DNA from: a virus | IMG/VR virus record: IMGVR_UViG_3300027969_000020 | Location: 1 to 34,102 of that record | DNA length: 34,102 bases | Direction: 5' to 3' (one strand) | Shown here: positions 8,345 through 14,750 of the stretch, piece after piece | How the letters are laid out: each line of letters opens with the position of its first letter | Position numbering within the stretch: the first letter of the stretch is position 1 | Program-made: the position numbers and the translations under genes | Notes under the pieces: generated by a model | Database searches by the model: none | Told to the model about the DNA's origin: nothing | Seen by the model: only the letters and a program-made list of their open reading frames with translations

Positions 8345-8805
8345 TCCCAAACCCATGGCTAATTATTGGAGCCATTGTCATGGCCATCAGTGTGTACTTC
8401 TACGGCCACCACAAAGGTTGGGCAGAGCGTGACCAGGAGATGCAAACAGAGATCGCTGCCAAGAATGAAGAGGCTCGAACTAAAGAGCAAGAGCTAACCA
8501 AACAACTCAACGACAACTCAACCAAGTTACAGGAGGCCAACAATGCCATCACTGAAAAACAGTCTTCTCTTAATAAGCTCATTCGCTCTAGTAGCCTGCG
8601 CCTCCAAACCACAGGTTGCGTACAAGCCAGTGCAAGTACCACCGCTGCCAGCGGAAATAGCAACCAAGCGGGAAGTGAATCTGACCGAGAGACTCTCGCA
8701 GCTATTGCAGAGATCATTGCCCAAGGAGACAGGAACACAGCCCAGCTCAACGCCTGCATCGACAGTTACAACAAAGTAATGGAGGCCGTGAATGTTAAAC
8801 GCTGA
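8341..8805 (+). CDS. Rz: Inner-membrane spanin subunit Rz
   Basis: This 154-aa protein has one N-terminal membrane anchor (residues 5-22, PWLIIGAIVMAISVYFY) followed by a long charged, coiled-coil periplasmic domain (residues 25-85). This is the architecture of i-spanins, which pair with an outer-membrane lipoprotein to fuse the envelope membranes at the end of lysis. The identification is strengthened because an Rz1-like lipoprotein gene is embedded in the next frame at 8543. The start overlaps the previous stop (ATGA), and the end overlaps the endolysin gene by 14 bases. Two Cys in the C-terminal half (about residues 93 and 142) might form disulfides. Confidence 0.9.
   Translation: MIPNPWLIIGAIVMAISVYFYGHHKGWAERDQEMQTEIAAKNEEARTKEQELTKQLNDNSTKLQEANNAITEKQSSLNKLIRSSSLRLQTTGCVQASASTTAASGNSNQAGSESDRETLAAIAEIIAQGDRNTAQLNACIDSYNKVMEAVNVKR
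8543..8779 (+). CDS. Rz1: Outer-membrane spanin lipoprotein Rz1, embedded in Rz
   Basis: This 78-aa frame lies wholly within Rz, shifted by one base. It starts at ATG 8543 behind a strong GGAGG. Its lipoprotein signal is MPSLKNSLLLISSFALVACA with lipobox LVAC, Cys 19 being the lipid-modified residue. The mature part is Pro-rich (PVQVPPLPAE), a hallmark of o-spanins, and ends in a polar Ser/Thr tail. It should sit in the outer membrane and contact the periplasmic coiled coil of Rz. Full embedding of Rz1 in Rz is known from lambda-like phages. Confidence 0.9.
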   Translation: MPSLKNSLLLISSFALVACASKPQVAYKPVQVPPLPAEIATKREVNLTERLSQLLQRSLPKETGTQPSSTPASTVTTK

Positions 8806-9388
8806 GAAACTAGCCAAGCTGCACATCAGTGCTGAGTGGGTTGACCCACTTAATGAAACCTTTGAGCGCTTTGGAATTTTTAGCCAGAATCAGCAGGCTA
8901 CATTCATTGGCCAGTGTGGCCATGAGTGTGGGAACTTCAGAATCCTGGAAGAGAATCTAAATTACAAAGCTGTAACGCTAATGAAGTTGTGGCCCAAGAG
9001 ATTTCCCACATTGGAGGTGGCCAATGGCTACGCTGGAAACCCTAAGAAAATTGCAAATCAAGTCTATTCTTCTCGCATGGGTAACCGTGACGAAAATAGT
9101 GGTGACGGTTATCGCTTTAGGGGTAGGGGTTGTATTCAGCTTACTGGTCACTCTAATTATTTCCACGCTGGTAAAGCGCTGGGCGTGGATTTTGTTATGG
9201 ACCCTGATCTTGTTGGCACTCCTAAATATGCTGCCCTTACAGCTGGATGGTTTTGGTCTACCCACAAGCTCAATGCTCCAGCGGATGCCCTTGACCATGC
9301 CAAGGTAACTAAGATTATTAATGGCGGGACAATAGGCCTGGAGGATCGCATCAAGCACACCCAGCAGGCCTTGTTAGTCCTGGCCTAA
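8792..9388 (+). CDS. GH19-type endolysin (peptidoglycan muramidase / chitinase-like)
   Basis: This 198-aa protein has glycoside hydrolase family 19 features: catalytic Glu 45 in QCGHECGNF, a second acidic candidate at Glu 101 in NRDENSGDGY, then YRFRGRGCIQLTGHSNY (about 107-123) and a C-terminal INGG motif. The family cleaves beta-1,4 links, and phage members degrade peptidoglycan. There is no signal peptide, so it should depend on the holin for export. ATG 8792 follows GGAGG (8781-8785) with good spacing and overlaps the end of Rz. Its TAA overlaps the stop of the convergent recT-like gene (CTAA, 9385-9388). Confidence 0.93.
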   Translation: MLNAEKLAKLHISAEWVDPLNETFERFGIFSQNQQATFIGQCGHECGNFRILEENLNYKAVTLMKLWPKRFPTLEVANGYAGNPKKIANQVYSSRMGNRDENSGDGYRFRGRGCIQLTGHSNYFHAGKALGVDFVMDPDLVGTPKYAALTAGWFWSTHKLNAPADALDHAKVTKIINGGTIGLEDRIKHTQQALLVLA

Positions 9389-10353
9389 GTGGCAGCACCA
9401 AGCGCAGCAATGCGCTGTTGATGACCAGCAATGTGGCGCACACGTTTGGCTGTATCTACCTTGTTTAAGGTGTCAGCATTGGCCTCACGTAACTCACGTA
9501 ACTTAGTCATGCGCTCACGTGGCTTGATCTTCTGACTGGATGCTATCTTCTCGCAGAAGATCTCATACGCATCTTGCCACTCCTCTAGTGTGGCGTGAGT
9601 GCTATGCGGTGAATCTTTGCCAGGCAAGACAATAGCAAACTCACTAGCTGGTGCTGGCGCTGGTGGCTCGATGGCCAGCTCTTCAAACGGTGGGTGATCA
9701 ACGATCTCTACTTCACCAGTCTCTACATCTGGCGCAGTGAACTCTAAAGCTGGTGCTGGTGCTGGCGCCTGCAATGCATCGAGTGGGTTGCGTGGCGTGA
9801 TGTCTTTAGGTGGGCGCTTAGTCTCCTCTGGATAGTCTTGCGCCTCTTCTGTGCTGATCAATCCCTTTAACACGTCTGGATAGGCATCACGCAGAGCAAA
9901 GCCCCTGGCTCTCATCTGCAGCATTCGCTTGGGGTAGGCCTGCCATGGACCCTGCTTGCCCCACAGGCCAGCACGTTTAGCATCTTCTACAGAGAAACGC
10001 ACGGTGACTGGCGCCCTGCCCTTGCGCCTGGCCACACACACAGCCACTGGGTTTGGCGTACCCTCATCTTCAATGCTTTCCTCTACGCCCTCACACACTG
10101 GGCTGGCCTGCACCAGTGCCATCATGGCGTCACCGTACACACTAGGCTTGCCATTGATCACAGCAATGTTCTGCAGCGCTTGCATAGGGGCTAGACCCAT
10201 CTCCATGCCCCACTGGATACAGACCATGATGTCCTGGGGCTTTCCCATGTACTGCTTGGGAACCATGTTGCTGTTGGCCAGCATCTCGCTGAACTGTATG
10301 GCCTCGGTGACCGTAACTGGCGCAAAGCCCTGGCGATTAGTAAGACTACTCAT
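9385..10353 (-). CDS. recT: RecT-family single-strand annealing recombinase
   Basis: This 322-aa protein matches the RecT family (PF03837). The core runs from about residue 10 to 175, with motifs GMEMGLAPMQALQNIAVING, KPSVYGDAMMALV, and the signature WQAYPKRMLQMRARGFALRD followed by PDVLKGLI. Such proteins anneal complementary single strands and work with a 5'-3' exonuclease; here a YqaJ-type nuclease is immediately upstream with a 4-base ATGA overlap. The C-terminal 140 residues are Pro/Ala/Glu-rich linker plus a short basic helical end. Part of the minus-strand recombination operon. Its stop overlaps that of the endolysin gene on the other strand, with no visible terminator between them. 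Confidence 0.93.
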   Translation of the reverse strand: MSSLTNRQGFAPVTVTEAIQFSEMLANSNMVPKQYMGKPQDIMVCIQWGMEMGLAPMQALQNIAVINGKPSVYGDAMMALVQASPVCEGVEESIEDEGTPNPVAVCVARRKGRAPVTVRFSVEDAKRAGLWGKQGPWQAYPKRMLQMRARGFALRDAYPDVLKGLISTEEAQDYPEETKRPPKDITPRNPLDALQAPAPAPALEFTAPDVETGEVEIVDHPPFEELAIEPPAPAPASEFAIVLPGKDSPHSTHATLEEWQDAYEIFCEKIASSQKIKPRERMTKLRELREANADTLNKVDTAKRVRHIAGHQQRIAALGAAT

Positions 10354-11309
10354 TTAGATTCCTTGATTGTTAAAGTTGACTGGCGTATGGAGTAAGCCTC
10401 TTTGGCTGGCACGATCTTCTCTGGCTGCGCTTTGTAGCTGCGAGTTGGCCAGCTAATGGTGTAGCCACCAGCAATGCCCTTGGTTGACTTGCCCATCAAC
10501 TCTTTGATGCCATCTTCATCTGCAGCAATTGACTGCTCTAGAATTTTTAGCTGCAGTTTGTTATCCATGATGCGTTGCGCCAGTTCGGTGGCCTCGGCAT
10601 CTAGCAAGACGGTGTCCTCTACCACTGGATAGGCGCCACGTGCATCTGGCCACTTCTCGCCTGCCTGCGGTGGGTAGTAGTCTATTGAGCCAGTTGCTTT
10701 AAAGTTATCCAGACGAGCTTGGAAGTTTATAGATACTTTGACAATAGTATCCAGCGTGGCCTGGTGCGGTGCAAAGATAAATAAGCGCAGCTGAGTGCCT
10801 TTGTAGAGTGTGGCCAGCACACCCCACTTGGCCTGCATGATATCCATCTGAGCCTGCAGCTGGATGGGACCACGCCACAGAGGTGGCGTATCTTCTGGCT
10901 CCATGGCGGTGAGCTTGGCCTCTAACACACCAACTCCATCGAGGGTGATCGAGTCCTGGCCGACAACATAGATGCCATTGTCTGGATCGCTGACGATAAC
11001 CTGGCCACGGCCTTGGGCGCTGCCATCGAGGCTGCAGCACAGTGGCAGCATGATGTGAAAGAACGGTTTGTCGTGATCAATAACCACGTCTGTTAGCAGC
11101 AGGCGCTTGGCTGCCTCACGCAAGATCAAAGGCTCCAGTTGGTTGCCCCAGTCCATGGATTCATTGCCGATGTCTGGGCGCTCTTTGCCCTGGATGGCAT
11201 TGATTGACATTTCCAATTCGTCATTGGGCGTGTTGTACTTAGACATACCCATGACTGAAGATAGGCGGGATGCTGACAGCATGGTGTCAGGCGTGACTTT
11301 GTTGACCAT
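10350..11309 (-). CDS. YqaJ-like / lambda-exonuclease-fold recombination nuclease
   Basis: This 319-aa protein shows the ordered motifs of the YqaJ/lambda-exonuclease superfamily: LSASRLSSVMG near residue 12, WGNQLEPLI near 55 (Glu), CCSLDG near 92 (Asp), VLEAKLT near 128 (Glu-x-Lys), and IQLQAQMDIM near 148 (Gln). These form the PD-(D/E)xK metal site. The enzyme would resect double-stranded ends 5' to 3' to feed RecT, encoded next. On the minus strand AAGGAG precedes the ATG at 11309. The start lies inside the end of the upstream 103-aa gene (23-base overlap). The C-terminal third is helical with a Trp-rich end. Family assignment is firm; polarity and partner are inferred. Confidence 0.88.
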   Translation of the reverse strand: MVNKVTPDTMLSASRLSSVMGMSKYNTPNDELEMSINAIQGKERPDIGNESMDWGNQLEPLILREAAKRLLLTDVVIDHDKPFFHIMLPLCCSLDGSAQGRGQVIVSDPDNGIYVVGQDSITLDGVGVLEAKLTAMEPEDTPPLWRGPIQLQAQMDIMQAKWGVLATLYKGTQLRLFIFAPHQATLDTIVKVSINFQARLDNFKATGSIDYYPPQAGEKWPDARGAYPVVEDTVLLDAEATELAQRIMDNKLQLKILEQSIAADEDGIKELMGKSTKGIAGGYTISWPTRSYKAQPEKIVPAKEAYSIRQSTLTIKESK

Positions 11310-11598
11310 TGAAGGACTCCTTGAGTTGATAGATGCGGATGATGCGAGCGTGAGCCTGCGGGTGGGTGGCCTCGGTAAAACCTACGGCCTTAAACTGCTT
11401 GCCTTTGAAGACAGCGCCCAGTACTGATGGGTGCATCTCTGCAGGCAGAGCAAGATTTTGTCGGATGTCATTGATGCTGACGCTGCCTTGTGCCTGGCAG
11501 ATCTGTACGGCCAGCGCTCTCGCACGTGCCAGGAAGGTTGCATCACGCTGCTCAAATAGATTAAGCTGGGCGTCACGTATGGTTTGTCCTACGGTCAT
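11287..11598 (-). CDS. Conserved small winged-helix-like protein
   Basis: This 103-aa protein sits in the recombination operon between a membrane micro-protein and the YqaJ nuclease, with AAGGGG upstream of its ATG. The sequence ARARALAVQICQAQGSVSIN, then NLALPAEMHPSVLGAVFKGK and HARIIRIYQL, resembles small phage proteins I recall that look like winged-helix folds: two helices, a recognition segment around HPSVLGAVF and a beta wing. It could be a DNA-binding accessory in replication or recombination. No catalytic motif is visible. The function is not established. Confidence 0.7.
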   Translation of the reverse strand: MTVGQTIRDAQLNLFEQRDATFLARARALAVQICQAQGSVSINDIRQNLALPAEMHPSVLGAVFKGKQFKAVGFTEATHPQAHARIIRIYQLKESFNGQQSHA

Positions 11599-11607
11599 GC
11601 TTGCCCC

Positions 11608-11814
11608 TTACTGAGTGAGCCAGACAACAAGCAAGGCCACGACACCAAGCACATAGATAGCTTTGTCGTAAGGCATTACAAGCAATTTAACTGGGGAATT
11701 TATCAATGAATCCTGAATGCGTAATTCATCGAGCGACATAGTGTGGCGTTTGGCAGGCTCATACCGTGAGCCTATGGCCACTTTGCCAGTGTTGTACGGT
11801 GTGGTCTTACGCAT
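11608..11814 (-). CDS. 68-aa protein with C-terminal membrane span
   Basis: The start is ATG at 11814, overlapping the serine recombinase stop by 8 bases, with AAGGAG correctly spaced upstream on the minus strand. A longer frame exists upstream, but it only overlaps the recombinase gene. The protein is MRKTTPYNTGKVAIGSRYEP, then KRHTMSLDELRIQDSLI and a hydrophobic end AIYVLGVVALLVVWLTQ (residues about 51-67). It is therefore a small tail-anchored inner-membrane protein. The motif RYEP...MSLDELRIQDSLI looks conserved in other phages from memory. Function is unknown. A membrane protein inside a recombination operon is unusual. Confidence 0.7.
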   Translation of the reverse strand: MRKTTPYNTGKVAIGSRYEPAKRHTMSLDELRIQDSLINSPVKLLVMPYDKAIYVLGVVALLVVWLTQ

Positions 11815-12481
11815 GGCTAAACTCCTTGAGGTTGATGTTGAGACGTTTGATAAGGGCGTTGACCTGGCTGGCTGCCCACTCGGTGTTACCACGTGGGGTT
11901 TGAACGCCACGAGTAGACAACTCTGCAGCCAGGTTACGCAAGGTGCTGGCGCCTGAGATAGCAATCACATCACGCAGGGTTGGGGCGATGCGGTCTGCAT
12001 AGCTGTTAGCACGTGCCTGGATGGCAGCATTGCCTGCTGCAGAGCCGATCTCTGGTGTTGGGCAACCCAGTACTATCCCACGTGCTTTGGCTGCTTGCAA
12101 GGCCTGTTTAGTGCGCTTGCTGATCTCTTCACGCTCATGCTGTGCAACTACTGCACGTACACCGAACTCAAGAGTGCCAGCATTGGGCATATCAGCTGCG
12201 ATGATGTCCACGCCAGCCTTGCGTAAGGTCAACAGGAATGCTGCATCACGTGAGAGGCGGTCAATCTTGGCGATCAGGATCGCAGCGTTGTTGCGTCTGC
12301 AGAGATCGAGTGCAAGCTCCAGTTGTGGGCGGTTGTCGATCTTGCCAGACTCAATCTCGGTGAACTCACCGATAATGTCTGCTTGGTATTGGCTAACCAG
12401 CTGGCGCTGTGACTCAAGGCCAAGGCCAGAGTGACCCTGCTTGGCGGTAGATACACGGTAGTAAGCAACGTATTTAGTCAT
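11807..12481 (-). CDS. Serine recombinase (resolvase/invertase family)
   Basis: Catalytic domain motifs are clear: YYRVSTAKQG with Arg 9 and nucleophile Ser 11, GLESQ, and IAKIDRLSRD near residues 70-79. A long helix and a C-terminal DNA-binding part (about 165-220, STRGVQTPRGNTEWAASQV) resemble the start of the Recombinase domain. I choose ATG 12481 (AAGGTGAT upstream), giving 224 aa; ATG 12487 is also possible, and upstream extension is unlikely. The size fits resolvases and invertases rather than large serine integrases. It could resolve genome multimers, invert DNA or integrate the phage. No paired crossover sites were found by eye. Confidence 0.9.
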   Translation of the reverse strand: MTKYVAYYRVSTAKQGHSGLGLESQRQLVSQYQADIIGEFTEIESGKIDNRPQLELALDLCRRNNAAILIAKIDRLSRDAAFLLTLRKAGVDIIAADMPNAGTLEFGVRAVVAQHEREEISKRTKQALQAAKARGIVLGCPTPEIGSAAGNAAIQARANSYADRIAPTLRDVIAISGASTLRNLAAELSTRGVQTPRGNTEWAASQVNALIKRLNINLKEFSHA

Positions 12482-12491
12482 GGTCATCACC

Positions 12492-12746
12492 TTAATATGT
12501 AATGCCACGTGTTGTAAAAAATGCAACAACCTGGTGGTTGTATTCGCCAGTGCTGAGTAATTCGCCAATGCTGCCTGTGAAGATTGAATCCCACTGGGAC
12601 TCTGTCACACCCTTTTCGATGTACACAGTGGCATTTGCATTGTCATAGGCGCTGCCGATGATGTCTTGAACAATGTAGCGGTTGCTATTGCTCTTAATCT
12701 TTTTGGCCATCACTTGGAAGGCATCATATCTAAGGCTATTTGTCAT
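12492..12746 (-). CDS. 84-aa hypothetical protein, first gene of the minus-strand operon
   Basis: This small protein (MTNSLRYDAFQVMAKKIKSN, C-terminus FFTTRGITY) follows a good ribosome binding site (AGGAG, 8 bases before ATG 12746 on the minus strand). It is the promoter-proximal gene of the recombination operon, 10 bases upstream of the recombinase start. No known domain is recognised. The mix of basic N-terminus and acidic centre (ATVYIEKGVTESQWDSIF) suggests a small soluble protein. Its place next to the palindromic operator would suit a regulator, but nothing in the sequence proves it. Confidence 0.7.
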   Translation of the reverse strand: MTNSLRYDAFQVMAKKIKSNSNRYIVQDIIGSAYDNANATVYIEKGVTESQWDSIFTGSIGELLSTGEYNHQVVAFFTTRGITY

Positions 12747-12774
12747 GTTCGAACTCCTGTTTCTCGGTGGTTCA

Positions 12775-12793
12775 CGATATCACTGTGATATCG
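12775..12793. promoter_or_regulatory. Perfect 19-bp palindrome, candidate operator
   Basis: The sequence CGATATCAC-T-GTGATATCG is a perfect 9+1+9 inverted repeat. It lies 29 bases upstream of the first minus-strand gene, in the divergent region facing the ribbon-helix-helix gene. A minus-strand -10-like TAGAAT (12808-12803) would place the palindrome just downstream of its start point, a position where a bound repressor would block transcription. It has no T-run, so a terminator is unlikely. Confidence 0.6.
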
Positions 12794-12854
12794 CTTGGAT
12801 GTATTCTAAACCCAAATAAACAAACTATTTTCTAGGTGTTTACCCTAATGCCAG

Positions 12855-12883
12855 TTTAGGCTGGTAGAACTAGCGTATATGAT
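12855..12883 (+). promoter_or_regulatory. Possible rightward early promoter
   Basis: TATGAT (12878-12883) matches five of six -10 bases and lies 34 bases before the ATG at 12917. The matching -35 (TTTAGG, 17-bp spacing) is poor, so an activator may be needed if this is a promoter. It would drive the early operon starting with the ribbon-helix-helix gene. Confidence 0.35.
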
Positions 12884-12886
12884 CGC

Positions 12887-12899
12887 TTGCATTGTGCAA
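12887..12899. promoter_or_regulatory. 13-bp inverted repeat near early promoter start point
   Basis: TTGCA-TTG-TGCAA is a perfect 5+3+5 inverted repeat. It sits a few bases downstream of the possible -10 at 12878 and 18 bases before the ATG of the ribbon-helix-helix gene. This would suit an autoregulatory operator. Short palindromes occur by chance, so the call is tentative. Confidence 0.35.
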
Positions 12900-12916
12900 T
12901 CATCCTACATCAGACT

Positions 12917-13108
12917 ATGAATAAGACACCCAAGCAGCCAATCTTTGTACGCATACGGCCAGAGACATTGATCATGCTAGATCGTGCCTGCAAGGCGCAA
13001 GCACGTAGCAGATCGCAGATGATTGATATGGTCTTGCAAGAGACGTTGACCAGGCAGTATGCGGATCTGAGTGTTCGTTTGAATAACTTAATAGGAGCGC
13101 AAGCATGA
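12917..13108 (+). CDS. Ribbon-helix-helix (CopG/Arc-type) DNA-binding protein
   Basis: I choose ATG 12917, giving 63 aa; the frame extends upstream only to a TTG inside the inverted repeat. The fold pattern is clear: a short beta strand (PIFVRIRPE), helix A (TLIMLDRACKAQA), a basic turn (RSRSQ) and helix B (MIDMVLQETL). Such proteins bind DNA as dimers on palindromes through the beta ribbon, commonly repressing their own promoter. The location, first in the plus operon and beside two palindromes, fits a repressor or early switch. Its stop overlaps the next ATG by 4 bases. Confidence 0.85.
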   Translation: MNKTPKQPIFVRIRPETLIMLDRACKAQARSRSQMIDMVLQETLTRQYADLSVRLNNLIGAQA

Positions 13109-13293
13109 CACCCAAAGAGGCAACCAAGCTGTTAGACATGGCCAAAGATGGTGATGAGATAGACGGTGAAGAGATCCCAGAAGAGGTAGTCACCGAGGCG
13201 CTAGAGTGGACAGACGATATCGAGGCATACGATCCACCGTGCGAGGCAGTCGAGGCCTGGGTAGAGAAGATGCGTAGGATTGGTGTACTGTGA
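13105..13293 (+). CDS. 62-aa acidic hypothetical protein
   Basis: Coupled to the ribbon-helix-helix gene by an ATGA overlap and to the RuvC-like gene by a GTGA overlap. The protein is strongly acidic (AKDGDEIDGEEIPEEVVTEA) and probably helical, with a short basic end (EKMRRIGVL). No family is recognised. Small acidic phage proteins in early operons are sometimes DNA mimics or host-protein inhibitors; that is only a possibility. Confidence 0.65.
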   Translation: MTPKEATKLLDMAKDGDEIDGEEIPEEVVTEALEWTDDIEAYDPPCEAVEAWVEKMRRIGVL

Positions 13294-13748
13294 TCACCAC
13301 CATGCTGACAATTGATTTAGGCACACGCACTGGCTGGGCAGCACTCACGCAGGGCAAGATTGTGCATGGATGGGTAGATCTCAAGCCTAAGCGCTTTGAA
13401 GGTGGCGGTATGCGCTTTCTCAGGTTTAAGCAGTGGCTCGGAGAAATTAAGAACAGCGTTGGTGATATCCAGGCGGTTTACTTTGAAGAGGTAAGGCGTC
13501 ACCAGGGCGTGGATGCAGCTCACGTGTATGGTGGTTTGATGGCCACGCTAACTGCCTGGTGCGAACACCACCAGATCCCTTACAGCGGTGTGCCAGTTGG
13601 GACCATAAAGCTACACGCTACTGGCAAAGGCAATGCGAACAAAGACGCCATGGTGGCTGCCATGCAGGCCAAAGGTCACCCTGTTACTGATGATAACGAG
13701 GCCGATGCCCTGGCCATATTGCACTGGGCAATGGAGCAAGACAAATGA
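13290..13748 (+). CDS. RuvC-like Holliday-junction resolvase
   Basis: This 152-aa protein has the RNase-H-fold pattern of RuvC-type nucleases: first Asp 9 in TIDLGTRTGWA, Glu 66/67 in AVYFEEVRRHQG, a Lys-rich region (TIKLHATGKGNANKD), and acidic residues in DDNEADALAILHW (about 134-146). The enzyme would cut branched recombination intermediates before packaging, consistent with RecT and the exonuclease in this genome. The start is GTG 13290, overlapping the preceding TGA; ATG 13302 would also keep the first Asp. No Walker motif is present. Confidence 0.87.
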   Translation: MITTMLTIDLGTRTGWAALTQGKIVHGWVDLKPKRFEGGGMRFLRFKQWLGEIKNSVGDIQAVYFEEVRRHQGVDAAHVYGGLMATLTAWCEHHQIPYSGVPVGTIKLHATGKGNANKDAMVAAMQAKGHPVTDDNEADALAILHWAMEQDK

Positions 13749-13960
13749 GAAAACCAATTGGCATCACGTACCCATTGAGCATTCTTACTGAGACACCAGA
13801 AGAGGCAGAAGTTTTCAGCTCTATGGAGCAAAGCTCGGTCAGGAAGATGGCCATACGCAACCCAAGCAAAGAGACAAAGCTGCTGATGGAAGTGGCGCTG
13901 CTGACTGACCTGGTGCGTGATCTCGCAGACCGTGTGCGCCAGCTGGAGGACAAGCAATGA
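13745..13960 (+). CDS. 71-aa hypothetical early protein
   Basis: It begins with an ATGA overlap with the resolvase gene and ends in an ATGA overlap with the next micro-gene. The N-terminus (MRKPIGITYPLSILTETPEE) is followed by a helical segment ending in a likely short coiled coil (VRDLADRVRQLEDKQ). No family is recognised. The chained overlaps make expression likely. Confidence 0.6.
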   Translation: MRKPIGITYPLSILTETPEEAEVFSSMEQSSVRKMAIRNPSKETKLLMEVALLTDLVRDLADRVRQLEDKQ

Positions 13961-14061
13961 CAAACATTATTTTGATTTCCTTACTCGCATTCTTAGCTGG
14001 CCTTGTTGTGGCCATCATTGGCATAGCACTACTAGTATTTTGGAGTTACCAGGATGAATAA
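13957..14061 (+). CDS. 34-aa single-span membrane micro-protein
   Basis: The reading frame runs ATG 13957 to TAA 14061 and encodes MTNIILISLLAFLAGLVVAI, then IGIALLVFWSYQDE. Almost the whole peptide is one or slightly more than one hydrophobic span. It overlaps the previous stop (ATGA) and the next start by 8 bases. The tight packing and pure transmembrane composition support it. Function is unknown; inner-membrane inhibitors or superinfection-exclusion peptides have this form. Confidence 0.55.
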   Translation: MTNIILISLLAFLAGLVVAIIGIALLVFWSYQDE

Positions 14062-14284
14062 GACCAAGGATTACATAGCGCTGTACAGAGATGAGGACGG
14101 TGTTGTTGTCGGCAGCGAGACGGTTAACCATGAAGTCAGACAGTGGCTGGCCACCATCGAGGAACTAAAGCTGGCGCTGTACACCGAGATGCACAAGGTT
14201 GAGGACTACAGACAGCTGCTGGACGAGACACGCAAGATCACGCTAGAGCTGGCCAAGAAGATCAACCAGGGAGCTGGTCAATGA
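14054..14284 (+). CDS. 76-aa helical hypothetical protein
   Basis: Starts at ATG 14054, with CAGGATG context, inside the end of the micro-protein gene, and overlaps the zinc-ribbon gene by 4 bases. Residues 1-25 look like a small beta unit (DYIALYRDEDGVVVGSETV). The remainder is a long charged helix (TIEELKLALYTEMHKVED and onward), probably coiled coil. No known family was recognised. Confidence 0.6.
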   Translation: MNKTKDYIALYRDEDGVVVGSETVNHEVRQWLATIEELKLALYTEMHKVEDYRQLLDETRKITLELAKKINQGAGQ

Positions 14285-14526
14285 AGTGTCCTATCTGTAA
14301 CGCATGGACGCTAATCAAAGACACACGCAAGCGGGAAAACAATATAACTGTCAGGCGGTATGAGTGTGGCAATCTGCACACTTTTAAGACCACCGAGCAG
14401 ATCACCCAGATCCTGGACGCCACGCACATGGAGCAGTTGAAGTTGACCAGGATAGAGAACTTAGCCAAGGCCAGCAAGAGCAGGACAAGAGCGCCCAGGA
14501 AGTCTAAGAAGGCTAGTTATGCATGA
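14281..14526 (+). CDS. Zinc-ribbon protein resembling the N-terminus of NrdR
   Basis: This 81-aa protein begins MKCPICNAWTLIKDTRKREN and continues RRYECGNLHTFKTTE. Cys 3, Cys 6, Cys 29 and His 33 form a likely zinc site. The pattern CPxC, DTRKR, RRYEC, F-T-E is that of the NrdR zinc ribbon, but the ATP-cone domain is absent and the fourth ligand looks like His rather than Cys. The basic C-terminus (SKSRTRAPRKSKK) suggests nucleic acid binding. It may be a small transcription regulator; phages often carry such stand-alone ribbons. Confidence 0.7.
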   Translation: MKCPICNAWTLIKDTRKRENNITVRRYECGNLHTFKTTEQITQILDATHMEQLKLTRIENLAKASKSRTRAPRKSKKASYA

Positions 14527-14750
14527 GACACAAGTACATCTACAGGAAGGCAAGCAATGCGCCCTCACCCAGCCTGGAATGCTTGCTGATGGCGTGTGGC
14601 AGAGAGTTGTTAACGACTTGGGAAGTCTTGCGGGACAAGGCGTTGATAGACAAGCATCTAAGTCAGCTAGACGCTCTATATGGCGCAAACGCAGAGGCCA
14701 AGGTCAGAGCGTATATGCACGAGATCAAAAAAACTGAAAGAGGTATATGA
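14523..14750 (+). CDS. 75-aa hypothetical protein upstream of the methyltransferase
   Basis: ATG 14523 overlaps the zinc-ribbon stop (ATGA), and its own TGA overlaps the methyltransferase ATG (14747). This chain favours this frame over another open frame starting at 14519. The N-terminus MRHKYIYRKASNAPSPSLECL and a helical C-terminus (AKVRAYMHEIKKTERGI) are seen. No family is recognised. Confidence 0.6.
   Translation: MRHKYIYRKASNAPSPSLECLLMACGRELLTTWEVLRDKALIDKHLSQLDALYGANAEAKVRAYMHEIKKTERGI

Noticed and set aside
9956-10357. 133-codon plus-strand frame opposite recT
   Set aside because: Antisense to a well-supported gene, with no recognisable product.
12482-12568. Longer N-terminus for the serine recombinase
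   Set aside because: The family begins a few residues before YYRVS, and the extension overlaps the 84-aa gene.
14519-14737. Alternative 72-codon frame overlapping the 75-aa gene upstream of the methyltransferase
   Set aside because: The frame starting at 14523 is coupled to both neighbours by ATGA-type overlaps; this one is not.
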